64,000 bases of DNA, taken from contig NZ_JBHYDM010000025.1 in assembly GCF_051860665.1 (NCBI RefSeq), positions 9,452 to 73,451 on the forward strand, given 5' to 3'. A program made the position numbers and the translations under genes. The notes beneath the pieces were generated by a model. It was not told the origin of the DNA and did no database searches. It saw only the letters and a program-made list of their open reading frames with translations. Positions 8,103-15,867 of the stretch are shown piece by piece. Position 1 is the first letter of the stretch. Each line of letters starts with the position of its first letter. The stretch is from Falsiroseomonas sp051860665 (GTDB lineage: Bacteria; Pseudomonadota; Alphaproteobacteria; Acetobacterales; Acetobacteraceae).

Positions 8103-9160
8103 GCCTGCCGCTTTCACACGGCGCCGCCACGGTCCTCGGCGCCTATCAAACCAGCCTGCGCCGCCGGCGGCTGCTGCTGGCGCTGCTCGGCGTGCTGGCC
8201 GTGGCGGCCTTCCTGGCCGATGTCGCGGTCGGGCCTTCCTCCCTCTCTCTCGCCGAGGCGCTGCGCGCGCTGTTCGATCCGGACTCCGCCACGCCGCTGG
8301 CGCGCACCCTGGTGTGGCAGGCGCGGCTGCCGCCTGCCGTCATGGCGGTGCTGGTCGGCATGGCGCTGGCCGCGGCGGGGGCGGAGATGCAGACCATCCT
8401 GAACAACCCGCTGGCCAGCCCCTTCACCCTCGGCGTGTCCTCCGCCGCCGCCTGCGGCGCGGCGCTGGCCATCGTGCTCGGCCTGGCCATCCCCGGCCTC
8501 TCGCCGCGCTGGGCGGTCTCGGCCAATGCCTTCCTCTTTGCCTTCGGCGCGGTGGGTCTGTTGCAGCTGGTCATCCGCTGGCGCGGTGCCGGCGTGGAAT
8601 CGCTGGTGCTGCTGGGCATCGCGCTGGTCTTCACCTTCAATGCCGTGGTCGCGCTGATCCAGTTCATGGCCAGCCAGGATGCGCTGCAGCAGCTGGTCTT
8701 CTGGACGCTGGGCAGCCTGGGCCGCACGCAATGGGACGGCATCGCCATGGTCGCCGTGGTGCTGGCGGTGGTGATCCCCTTCTCCTGGCGCGCCGCCTGG
8801 CGGATGACGGTGCTGCGGCTGGGCGAGGAGCGCGCGCGCGGGCTTGGCGTGGATGTCGGCGGGCTGCGCTTCTGGGCGCTGCTGCGCATCAGCCTGCTGG
8901 CGGCGGCCGCCGTCGCCATGGTCGGCACCATCGGCTTCATCGGCCTGGTCGCGCCGCATGTGGCGCGGCTGCTGCTGGGGGAGGATCATCGCTTCCTGCT
9001 GCCGGGCAGCCTGCTGTGCGGCGCCGCGATCATGTCGCTCGCCGCCATGGCGAGCGAGATGCTGGTGCGGGGCGCGGTGCTGCCGCTCGGCATCGTCACC
9101 GCCTTCGTCGGGCTGCCGGTCTTCATCCTGCTCATCCTCGGCGGCAAGAGGCGCGGATGA
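8099..9160 (+). CDS. FecCD-family ferric-siderophore ABC transporter permease
   Basis: The protein has 353 residues and about ten membrane segments. Family motifs include LPPAVMAVLVGMALAAAGAEMQ, NPLASPFTLGVSS and, near the end, IGFIGLVAPHVARLLLGEDH. There is a single permease gene, so a homodimer like BtuC or FhuB-type pseudo-dimer replacement is expected. I chose the GTG at 8099 because it overlaps the stop of the binding-protein gene (GTGA) and starts just before the first hydrophobic segment. It ends in an ATGA overlap with the ATPase gene. The outer-membrane TonB-dependent receptor for this system is not in the window. Confidence 0.88.
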   Translation: MSLPLSHGAATVLGAYQTSLRRRRLLLALLGVLAVAAFLADVAVGPSSLSLAEALRALFDPDSATPLARTLVWQARLPPAVMAVLVGMALAAAGAEMQTILNNPLASPFTLGVSSAAACGAALAIVLGLAIPGLSPRWAVSANAFLFAFGAVGLLQLVIRWRGAGVESLVLLGIALVFTFNAVVALIQFMASQDALQQLVFWTLGSLGRTQWDGIAMVAVVLAVVIPFSWRAAWRMTVLRLGEERARGLGVDVGGLRFWALLRISLLAAAAVAMVGTIGFIGLVAPHVARLLLGEDHRFLLPGSLLCGAAIMSLAAMASEMLVRGAVLPLGIVTAFVGLPVFILLILGGKRRG

Positions 9161-9948
9161 GCGAGCTGCTGCTTTCCGGCGTCACCGCCGGCTATCGCGC
9201 CCGCCCCGTGCTGCGCGACTTCACCTGCGGCCCGCTTCCGGCCGGCGGGCTGACCGCGCTGGTGGGGCCGAATGCCGCGGGCAAATCCACGCTGCTGCGC
9301 GCCATCGCCGGGCTGGTGCCCGCGCGCGGCTCCATCCGCTTCGGCGGGCAGGAGCTGATCGGCCTGGCGCCGCGCGCGCGCACGCGCCTGCTGGCCTTCA
9401 TGCCGCAGGCGCTGCCGCAGGATACCGGGCTGACGGTGATCGAGGCGCTGCTCGGCGCCTGGCGCGCATTGCCGGATGGCGCGGCGCTGCATGACGATTC
9501 CGCGCTGCTGCAGCGCGCCGGGCAGATCCTCGACCGGCTCGGCCTGGTCGAGCTGGGCATGGCGCCGCTGCAATCGCTCTCCGGCGGGCAGCGGCAGATG
9601 GTGGCGCTGGCCCAGGCCATCATCCGCGATCCGCCCCTGCTGCTGCTGGACGAGCCGACCAGCGCGCTGGATCTGCGCCGGCAGTTCGAGGTGATGGCCC
9701 TGCTGCGCGACCTGGCGCGGGAGGGGCGGAGCGTGGTGGTGGTGCTGCACGACCTGGCGCTGGCGGCGCGCTGGGCGGACCATCTGCTGGTGATGCACCA
9801 GGGCCAGGCCCATGCCGATGGCGCGGCGGAAGCCGTGCTGACGCCCGCCATGCTGCGCCAGGTCTATGGCGTGGAGGCGCGGATCGAACCTGCCTCAAGC
9901 GGCGAGCGCATGCTGCTGATCGACGGGATCAGCAGCGTCGCGCGTTAG
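9157..9948 (+). CDS. ferric-siderophore ABC transporter ATP-binding protein (FepC/FecE type)
   Basis: The protein has 263 residues. Walker A is GPNAAGKST (about 33-41), the signature is LSGGQRQMVALAQ and Walker B is LLLLDEP followed by TSALDLRRQ. It energises the FecCD-type permease encoded directly upstream, with which it overlaps by 4 nt. The gene ends the esterase-binding protein-permease-ATPase unit. Its last codons overlap by 3 nt, on the other strand, with the stop of the MetE-like remnant. Confidence 0.9.
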   Translation: MSELLLSGVTAGYRARPVLRDFTCGPLPAGGLTALVGPNAAGKSTLLRAIAGLVPARGSIRFGGQELIGLAPRARTRLLAFMPQALPQDTGLTVIEALLGAWRALPDGAALHDDSALLQRAGQILDRLGLVELGMAPLQSLSGGQRQMVALAQAIIRDPPLLLLDEPTSALDLRRQFEVMALLRDLAREGRSVVVVLHDLALAARWADHLLVMHQGQAHADGAAEAVLTPAMLRQVYGVEARIEPASSGERMLLIDGISSVAR

Positions 9949-10191
9949 AGTCGCGCGGAGGCGATCCGCGCGCCTTCGGCCAGCGCGGCGAGCTTCGCCC
10001 AGGCGATGTCGCCATGCACGGCGCCATAGCCCGCGAAGGTGCCGAAGCCGCAATCGGCGCCGGCGATGATGCGCTCCGGCCCGACGATGCGGGCGAAGGT
10101 CTCGATGCGCTGGGCCACCAGCCGCAGGTCACGCGATGATCTCGCCCTCCCGCGTCGTGATCTGCTGCGCGCCGCGATGGATGAAGATCAC
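9945..10191 (-). pseudogene. remnant of a cobalamin-independent methionine-synthase-like (MetE family) gene
   Basis: Codons 10133-9945 on the minus strand encode 62 residues resembling the C-terminus of MetE-like proteins: LVAQRIETFARIVG, AGADCGFGTFAGYG and WAKLAALAEGARIA. A separate open stretch of 20 codons starts at a GTG at 10191 behind a GGGAGGAGGAG sequence and runs into a TGA at 10129-10131, one base out of frame with that C-terminus. The simplest reading is a gene that lost most of its body and shifted frame at the join, keeping its start region and tail. The family call for the tail is reasonably good; I cannot identify the 20-codon leader. Confidence 0.55.
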
Positions 10192-10253
10192 CTCCTCCTC
10201 CCTGGCGCTCGCTGGCTGCCGCGCCGTTGTGACCCGGCTGGGATCGGTCCTTC

Positions 10254-10267
10254 TGCATACGCATGCA
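10254..10267. promoter_or_regulatory. LacI-family operator-like palindrome, copy 2
   Basis: TGCATACGCATGCA has the central CG and near-perfect dyad usual for LacI/GalR-type operators. It is the exact reverse complement of the palindrome at 13476-13489. It lies between the 3' end of the LacI gene and the MetE-like remnant, 62 bp upstream of that remnant's GTG. Confidence 0.65.
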
Positions 10268-10300
10268 AGTCTCGCGCCCCGTCTCAGCGCCTGGCAAGCC

Positions 10301-11365
10301 TCAACCCTGCGCGACGGGCCGCCAGACCAGCTGCTCGCCCAGGCTGACGCAGCCTTCAGGCGGCACGCGCGCGGAGCCGCGCACCACAAGTTCCCCGCGC
10401 ACCACCTCATGCCGCGTCGGCGCGGCGGGGTCCTCGATCATCTCGCAGACCAATGCCACGGTGGCATCCACCATCGGCTGGACCGGTTGCGAGAAGGAGG
10501 TGAGCGAAAAGCTGGGCCAGCGTGCCGGGCCGGTATCGTCGAATCCCACCAGCGACAGGTCGCGCGGGATCCGCAGCCCGAATTCATGCCGCGCCACCTC
10601 CGCCACCGCGGTGGCCATGTGGTCATTGCCGCAGAAGATCGCATCCGGCGGGTCGGGCCGCGCCAGCAGCCGGCGCGCGGCGGCGGAAGCGGCCTCGAAC
10701 TGGTACAGGCCCACCTCGCGCAGCGGCGGCGGATGGCCCTTCTCGGCCAGCCAGCCGGCAAAACCCGTCTCGCGTTCGTGGCTGGTGGAGGAATTCTCCA
10801 GGCCGGCCAGGAAGGCCAGGCGGCGATGGCCGCCGGCCACGAGAAACTCCGCGATCAGCCGCCCGCCGCGCTCATTCTCCCCGGTGACGGAGGAGACGCT
10901 GGGTGCGCGGCTGGTGCGGTTGAAGAGCAGCACGGGAATCCCCGCTGCCTGGCACTGGTCCGCGAGTGCGGAGGAAAGCGTGGTGGAGGCGAGGATCAGC
11001 GCATCCACGCGCCAGGCCAGCACCTCCTGCAATTGCGGATCGGCTTGGCGGCCGGCATCCGGCATGAAGAGCAGCATCTGGTAGCCGCGCGCCTGCAGGC
11101 CACGCGCCAGCGCCTCCAGCACATCCGGATAGAAGTGGTTCTGCAGATAGCTCGCAGCGACGCCGATGATGCGGCTGCGCCGCGTGGTCAGCGACCGCGC
11201 GATGGCGTTGGGGCGATAGCCGAGCTGCCGCGCGGCCTCCGCCACCCGCTCCCGCGTCTCCTCGGCGATGGAGGCGCCGGGCGTGAAGGCGCGGCTGACG
11301 GCGGATTGCGAGACGCCGGCGAGGCGCGCGACGTCGGTCGCCGTGGCCTGCCGCTTCCGGCTCAT
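10301..11365 (-). CDS. LacI-family transcriptional regulator
   Basis: The protein has 354 residues. An N-terminal helix-turn-helix (ATDVARLAGVSQSAVSRAF, about 8-26) is followed by a periplasmic-binding-protein-like effector domain with SRIIGVAASYLQNHFYP, FCGNDHMATAVAE and LSLVGFDDTGPARW. It is the last gene of a three-gene unit; its ATG overlaps the SDR stop (ATGA). Matching LacI-type palindromes upstream of the first gene and downstream of this gene are its probable operators, giving autoregulation. The effector is unknown but is probably the substrate of the linked dehydrogenases. A longer frame upstream lies inside the SDR gene and was not used. Confidence 0.9.
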   Translation of the reverse strand: MSRKRQATATDVARLAGVSQSAVSRAFTPGASIAEETRERVAEAARQLGYRPNAIARSLTTRRSRIIGVAASYLQNHFYPDVLEALARGLQARGYQMLLFMPDAGRQADPQLQEVLAWRVDALILASTTLSSALADQCQAAGIPVLLFNRTSRAPSVSSVTGENERGGRLIAEFLVAGGHRRLAFLAGLENSSTSHERETGFAGWLAEKGHPPPLREVGLYQFEAASAAARRLLARPDPPDAIFCGNDHMATAVAEVARHEFGLRIPRDLSLVGFDDTGPARWPSFSLTSFSQPVQPMVDATVALVCEMIEDPAAPTRHEVVRGELVVRGSARVPPEGCVSLGEQLVWRPVAQG

Positions 11366-12126
11366 CCCGCCGTCCAGCCGCCATCCACCAGCAGGGAAGA
11401 CCCCGTCATCAGCGAGGCCGCGTCCGAGCACAGGAACAGGATGGCGCCCATCAGATCCTCCACCTGGCCTAGCCGGCCGAGCTTGATCTTCTGCATCACC
11501 TGCGCGCGGAATCCCTCATCCTGCAGGAAGGGCCGCGTCATCGGCGTCTCGATGAAGGTGGGGCACAGTGTGTTCACGCGGATGCCATGCGGCGCCAGGT
11601 CGATCGCCATGGCGCGCGCCACGCCCTCGATCGCCCATTTGGAGGCGCAATAGACGCTGCGCCGCGCGCCACCGACATGACCCATCTGGGAGGAGACATG
11701 CAGGATGGCGCCCGGGATCCGCGCCGCGATCATGCCGCGCGCCACGGCCTGTGCCACGAAGAAGGCGGCGCGCAGGTTCAGCGCCATGACGGCGTCGAAA
11801 TCCGCCGGCGTCACATCCTGGAAGGCGGCGGGGCGGTTGGTGCCGGCATTGTTCACCAGGGCGTGGAAGGGCGGCAGCGCCGCGATCTGCGCCGCCGCGC
11901 GCTCGATATCCGCGACGTCCAGAACCAGCGCCTCCGCGCTGCCGCCCTCGGCACGGATTTCCTCAGCCGCCGCCTCGATTTCCTCGCGCGACCGCGCGGC
12001 CAACACCACATGCGCGCCGGCCTCCGCCAGCGCCGCGGCGGCGGCGAGACCAATGCCGCGGCCGGCACCGGTCACCAGCGCGCGGCGGCCGTCCAGGCGG
12101 AAGGAGGGCGTGCGGGGCAGGGCCAT
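11362..12126 (-). CDS. SDR-family NAD(P)-dependent oxidoreductase
   Basis: The protein has 254 residues. The nucleotide site is TGAGRGIG, the NNAG motif is LVNNAGTN, and the catalytic set is S (HVSSQMG), Y and K (YCASK). It would oxidise or reduce a secondary alcohol/ketone. The ATG at 12126 comes 1 bp after the stop of the HisD-like gene, and its own stop overlaps the LacI start, so all three are one transcript. If the HisD-like gene is a true HpsN, this could be the HpsO/HpsP-type partner that interconverts dihydroxypropanesulfonate enantiomers; other sugar- or polyol-type substrates remain possible. Confidence 0.88.
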   Translation of the reverse strand: MALPRTPSFRLDGRRALVTGAGRGIGLAAAAALAEAGAHVVLAARSREEIEAAAEEIRAEGGSAEALVLDVADIERAAAQIAALPPFHALVNNAGTNRPAAFQDVTPADFDAVMALNLRAAFFVAQAVARGMIAARIPGAILHVSSQMGHVGGARRSVYCASKWAIEGVARAMAIDLAPHGIRVNTLCPTFIETPMTRPFLQDEGFRAQVMQKIKLGRLGQVEDLMGAILFLCSDAASLMTGSSLLVDGGWTAG

Positions 12127-12127
12127 G

Positions 12128-13435
12128 CTACTCGGCCGCCTGGCCATAGGGGATATTGCGTCCGCCATAGCGGCGCAGGCGGATATTCGCCTGCTCGGCA
12201 TGGCCGACAAAGCCTTCGAGCATGCAGAGGCGGGAGCAATAGGCGCCGATCATCGCGCTGGCCTCATCCGTCAGGACCCGTTGGTAGGTCACGGTCTTCA
12301 GGAACTTGCCGACCCAGAGCCCGCCCGTGTAGCGCGCCGCGCCCAGCGTCGGCAGCGTGTGGTTGGTGCCGATGACCTTGTCGCCGTAGCTGACATTGGT
12401 GCGCGGCCCCAGGAACAGCGCACCGTAGTTCGTCATGTTCTTCAGGAAGAAGTCGTCATCCGAGGTCATCACCTGCACATGCTCGGAAGCGATGCGGTCG
12501 GCCTCGCGCAGCATCTCGGCATGGTCGGCGCAGAGGATCACCTCGCCATAGTCGGCCCAGGCTTTCGCGGCCACGGCGGCGGTGGGCAGGATGGTCAGCA
12601 GGCGCTCCACCTCCGCCATGGTGGCACGGGCGAGCTTTTCCGAATTCGTCAGCAGGATGGCCGGGCTGGTCGGGCCGTGTTCGGCCTGGCCCAAAAGGTC
12701 GGTGGCGCAGATCTCGGCATCCACCGTCTCGTCGGCGATGATCAGCGTCTCGGTCGGGCCGGCGAAAAGGTCGATGCCGACGCGGCCGAAAAGCTGGCGC
12801 TTGGCCTCCGCGACATAGGCATTGCCGGGCCCCACCAGCATATCCACCGCGCCGATGGTCTCCGTGCCCAGCGCCATCGCGCCCACCGCCTGCACGCCAC
12901 CCAGGCAATGGATCTCATCCGCCCCCGCCAGGTGCTGCGCCGCGACGATGGCCGGTGCGGGGCGGCCCTGATAGGGCGGCGCGCAGGTGACGATGCGCGC
13001 GACGCCGGCCACCTTCGCCGTCACGACGGACATATGCGCGGAGGCCAGCAGCGGGTACTTGCCGCCCGGCACGTAGCAGCCCACGGAATTGACGGGGATG
13101 TTCTTGTGGCCGAGCACCACGCCCGGCAGGGTCTCCACCTCGATATCCTGCAGCGCCGCCCGCTGGTGCTGCGCGAAGTTGCGGACCTGTTCCTGGGCGA
13201 AGCGGATATCCTCCAGCGCGCGCGCCGGCAGCTCCGCCAGGCAGGCGCGGATCTCGGCATCGGTCAGGCGGGAATCGGCGCGCTGCAGACCGTCGAAGCG
13301 GGCCGACATCTCGCGCACCGCCGCATCGCCGCGCGCCGCGATATCGGCCAGCAGGCGCTCCACGGTGGCGCGCACCTCGCCCTGCGCGGCCTCCTTGTCC
13401 TCGGCGCCGATCGAGCGCTTGAGCCAGACTGCCAT
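12128..13435 (-). CDS. histidinol-dehydrogenase-family enzyme, probably HpsN-like sulfopropanediol 3-dehydrogenase
   Basis: The protein has 435 residues and is a full-length HisD fold. Catalytic and zinc residues of the family are in place: Q and H in GQAEHG, the EH pair in ASEHVQV, D and H in YGDKVIGTNHTLP and a late H in EGFVGHAEQA. The GNAYVAEAKRQLFG and FAGPTETLII motifs are also present. It sits with an SDR and a LacI regulator, not with his genes. The HpsN branch oxidises 2,3-dihydroxypropane-1-sulfonate to sulfolactate, so a catabolic dehydrogenase role is more likely than histidine synthesis. The exact substrate is inference. The ATG at 13435 has AGAGGA upstream. Confidence 0.82.
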   Translation of the reverse strand: MAVWLKRSIGAEDKEAAQGEVRATVERLLADIAARGDAAVREMSARFDGLQRADSRLTDAEIRACLAELPARALEDIRFAQEQVRNFAQHQRAALQDIEVETLPGVVLGHKNIPVNSVGCYVPGGKYPLLASAHMSVVTAKVAGVARIVTCAPPYQGRPAPAIVAAQHLAGADEIHCLGGVQAVGAMALGTETIGAVDMLVGPGNAYVAEAKRQLFGRVGIDLFAGPTETLIIADETVDAEICATDLLGQAEHGPTSPAILLTNSEKLARATMAEVERLLTILPTAAVAAKAWADYGEVILCADHAEMLREADRIASEHVQVMTSDDDFFLKNMTNYGALFLGPRTNVSYGDKVIGTNHTLPTLGAARYTGGLWVGKFLKTVTYQRVLTDEASAMIGAYCSRLCMLEGFVGHAEQANIRLRRYGGRNIPYGQAAE

Positions 13436-13475
13436 GTCGCCATCCTCTTAGAACGGGGCGAGATTGCCTGCATCC

Positions 13476-13489
13476 TGCATGCGTATGCA
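13476..13489. promoter_or_regulatory. LacI-family operator-like palindrome, copy 1
   Basis: TGCATGCGTATGCA lies 41 bp upstream of the HisD-like start codon. Read on the minus strand it overlaps a possible -35 element TTGCAT, with CAATCT 18 bp further on, so a bound repressor would block that promoter. The same core occurs inverted at 10254-10267. In the direction of minus-strand transcription both sites read CTTGCATRCGYATGCAG. Confidence 0.7.
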
Positions 13490-13677
13490 AGCTTCACCTC
13501 TGTGCAGACAGGTCCAGCCCCACCGGACGACGCGCGCGAAACACAGGCGAAACCGTCTTTTTGCGGTGCAGCAAAGCGCGCCATCCGGCGATACGAAGCC
13601 GAACGGCGGCGAGGCGCAGCCGCAACCTTGCCCCGGCATCTTCCCGCCACCGCAACACCTGCACAGGAAGGTGCAAG

Positions 13678-15807
13678 ATGGCGACCTGGAAGACAATCAA
13701 GCTTGGCGACGGGAATGACTCCTACAATGCCGGGGCATTCTCCTATGCCGAGGACTACTATTTTCGCCTGGAGGGCCTGGGCGGCAATGACACGCTGACC
13801 GGCAGCGTGCTGAACGACCGCCTGATCGGCGGTGCCGGCGATGACGAGCTTTATGGCGGCAACGAAGCCGGCCTCTTCACCATCCATGTGGACACGCTGG
13901 AAGGCGGCGCAGGCAATGACAGCTTCCTGGTCGGCGCCCATGACGTCATCTATGGCGGCGCGGACAACGACACCTATGTCGTCGTCGGCAAGTCGGATGG
14001 CGCGAAGCTGATCGAATATGCCGGTGGCGGGATCGACACGGTGGAAGTGGCCTGGACGGACTTCGTCCTTCCCGACCAGATCGAAAACCTCGCCGGCAAG
14101 TCGGTGGTCGACTTCATGCACCTGAAGCTGACGGGCAACAGCCTGGCGAATCGCGTGACCAGCACTGTCGGCAACGACACGCTCCTCGGGCTGGGCGGCA
14201 TGGACACGCTGGAAGGCAATGGCGGCAACGACAAGCTCTATGGCGGGGCCGATGACGATCGCCTGCTCGGCGGCGCCGGCAACGACCTGCTCGATGGCGG
14301 CACCGGCAAGGACACGCTCGATGGCGGCGGCGGCGCCGATACCATGATCGGCGGGCAGGGTGACGACACCTACAATGTCTATTCCGCGACGACGAAGATC
14401 GTGGAACAGGCCGGGGCCGGCTACGACACCGTGCGCAGCTTCCTCACCAATACCTGGCTGCATGAGCAGGTGGAGGCGCTGACCCTGGTCGGCGGGACGT
14501 CCGGCCGCACCGGCTTCGGCAATGCGCTGGACAACCGCATCGTCGGCGATCTCGGCGCCGATACGCTGCGCGGCGAGGGCGGGCATGACGTGCTGAACGG
14601 CGCCTCCGGCGAGGATTCGCTGGCCGGCGGCGCCGGCAACGACACGCTGGCTGGCGGATTCGGCAACGACACGCTGCGCGGCGATGAGGGGAATGACTCC
14701 CTCGTCGGTGGTTTCGGCAATGACCTGCAGCAGGGCGGGGCGGGCCTCGATACGCTGCGCGGCGGCGCCGGCAATGACTCGCTCCATGGCGGCGACGAGG
14801 CCGACCAGCTCTTCGGCGATACGGAGGGCGACTATCTGCTCGGCGGCGCCGGCGATGACACGATGAATGGCGGCAACGGGTCCGACAGCATGTATGGCGG
14901 GCTCGGCAATGACACCTTCCATGTCGACGATCTGGGCGATGTCACCGGCGACGTGGCGGGCGCCGGCGGCGGCTACGACGTGGTGCATGCCAGCGTCTCC
15001 CACACGCTGGGCGCCAATATCGAGAAGCTGGTGCTGAGCGAAGCCGCCGGCGCCGCCACCGGCAATGGCAATGCCGCGAACAACACCCTCATCGGCAACG
15101 GCTTCGCCAATGTCATCGATGCCGGCTCCGGCGCCGACTGGGTCTTCGCCGGCGACGGCCATGACCTGGTCGACGGCAATGCGCACAACGACACGCTCTT
15201 TGGCGAGGCGGGCAACGACACGCTGATCGGCGGCGGCGGCGATGACCTGATGGTGGGCGGGCTCGGGCTCGACAGCATGGCGGGCGGCGTCGGCAACGAC
15301 ACCTATTGGGTGGACCAGTTCACCGACGTCATCCTGGAGAAGGTCGGCGAGGGCAAGGACCGCGTCTTCTCCACCGCCTATGACTATACGCTCGGTGCCC
15401 AGCTGGAGGATCTGATCCTGCAGGATGGTGCGAAGAAGGGCTATGGCAACGAGCGCGACAATACCATCACCGGCAACAAATGGGACAATACGCTGCGCGG
15501 CAATGCCGGCAACGACGTGCTGGACGGTGGGGCCGGCAACGACCTGCTGGTGGGCGGCGAGGGCACCGACTTCTTCGTCTTCGACAAGGGCTATGGCGCC
15601 GACCGCATCGGCGACTTCGAAGATGGCATCGACCGCATCGACCTGCGCGGCACCGGCCTGACCTTCGCCCAGGCCGGCACGGTGCTGGACGACATGACCC
15701 AGCTGGGGTCGGATCTGGTGATCGACTTCGGCGGCGGCGACCAGATCACCATGGCCAGCATGGACATGGCCCAGATCACCGCGGCGGATTTCCTCTGGGC
15801 GATCTGA
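13678..15807 (+). CDS. RTX (hemolysin-type calcium-binding repeat) protein
   Basis: The protein has 709 residues and is built almost entirely of glycine- and aspartate-rich nonapeptides of the GGxGxDxLx type, about thirty in all. Four non-RTX linkers with a common pattern (x-G-x-G-x-D-x-V, then L-x-x-x-I/V/L-E-x-L, then GN-x-x-x-N) start near residues 111, 241, 428 and 551. Such repeats bind calcium and fold after export. No signal peptide is seen; the C-terminus (AQITAADFLWAI) suits type I secretion. No catalytic domain and no T1SS genes lie nearby. The ATG at 13678 follows AGGAAGG. It may be a surface or S-layer-like protein; this is unproven. Confidence 0.85.
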   Translation: MATWKTIKLGDGNDSYNAGAFSYAEDYYFRLEGLGGNDTLTGSVLNDRLIGGAGDDELYGGNEAGLFTIHVDTLEGGAGNDSFLVGAHDVIYGGADNDTYVVVGKSDGAKLIEYAGGGIDTVEVAWTDFVLPDQIENLAGKSVVDFMHLKLTGNSLANRVTSTVGNDTLLGLGGMDTLEGNGGNDKLYGGADDDRLLGGAGNDLLDGGTGKDTLDGGGGADTMIGGQGDDTYNVYSATTKIVEQAGAGYDTVRSFLTNTWLHEQVEALTLVGGTSGRTGFGNALDNRIVGDLGADTLRGEGGHDVLNGASGEDSLAGGAGNDTLAGGFGNDTLRGDEGNDSLVGGFGNDLQQGGAGLDTLRGGAGNDSLHGGDEADQLFGDTEGDYLLGGAGDDTMNGGNGSDSMYGGLGNDTFHVDDLGDVTGDVAGAGGGYDVVHASVSHTLGANIEKLVLSEAAGAATGNGNAANNTLIGNGFANVIDAGSGADWVFAGDGHDLVDGNAHNDTLFGEAGNDTLIGGGGDDLMVGGLGLDSMAGGVGNDTYWVDQFTDVILEKVGEGKDRVFSTAYDYTLGAQLEDLILQDGAKKGYGNERDNTITGNKWDNTLRGNAGNDVLDGGAGNDLLVGGEGTDFFVFDKGYGADRIGDFEDGIDRIDLRGTGLTFAQAGTVLDDMTQLGSDLVIDFGGGDQITMASMDMAQITAADFLWAI

Positions 15808-15832
15808 GGCCGGCGCGCTTCGGGAAAGGCTT

Positions 15833-15861
15833 CGGCAGGCCGGGGAAGACCCGGCCTGCCG
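15833..15861. terminator. bidirectional terminator hairpin
   Basis: A perfect 12-bp stem (15833-15844 with 15850-15861, CGGCAGGCCGGG and its complement) closes a 5-nt loop GAAGA. It lies between the convergent RTX gene (+) and the DapA-family gene (-). Confidence 0.8.
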
Positions 15862-15867
15862 GTTCCG

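Noticed and set aside
12128..13435. Assignment as hisD of histidine biosynthesis
   Set aside because: No other his genes are near and the operon has a LacI regulator and an SDR, so a catabolic HpsN-like role fits better.
13800..15560. Tandem short DNA repeats that could look like a CRISPR or satellite array
   Set aside because: Repeats are in phase with codons, vary at third bases and encode RTX nonapeptides; there are no spacers of constant length.
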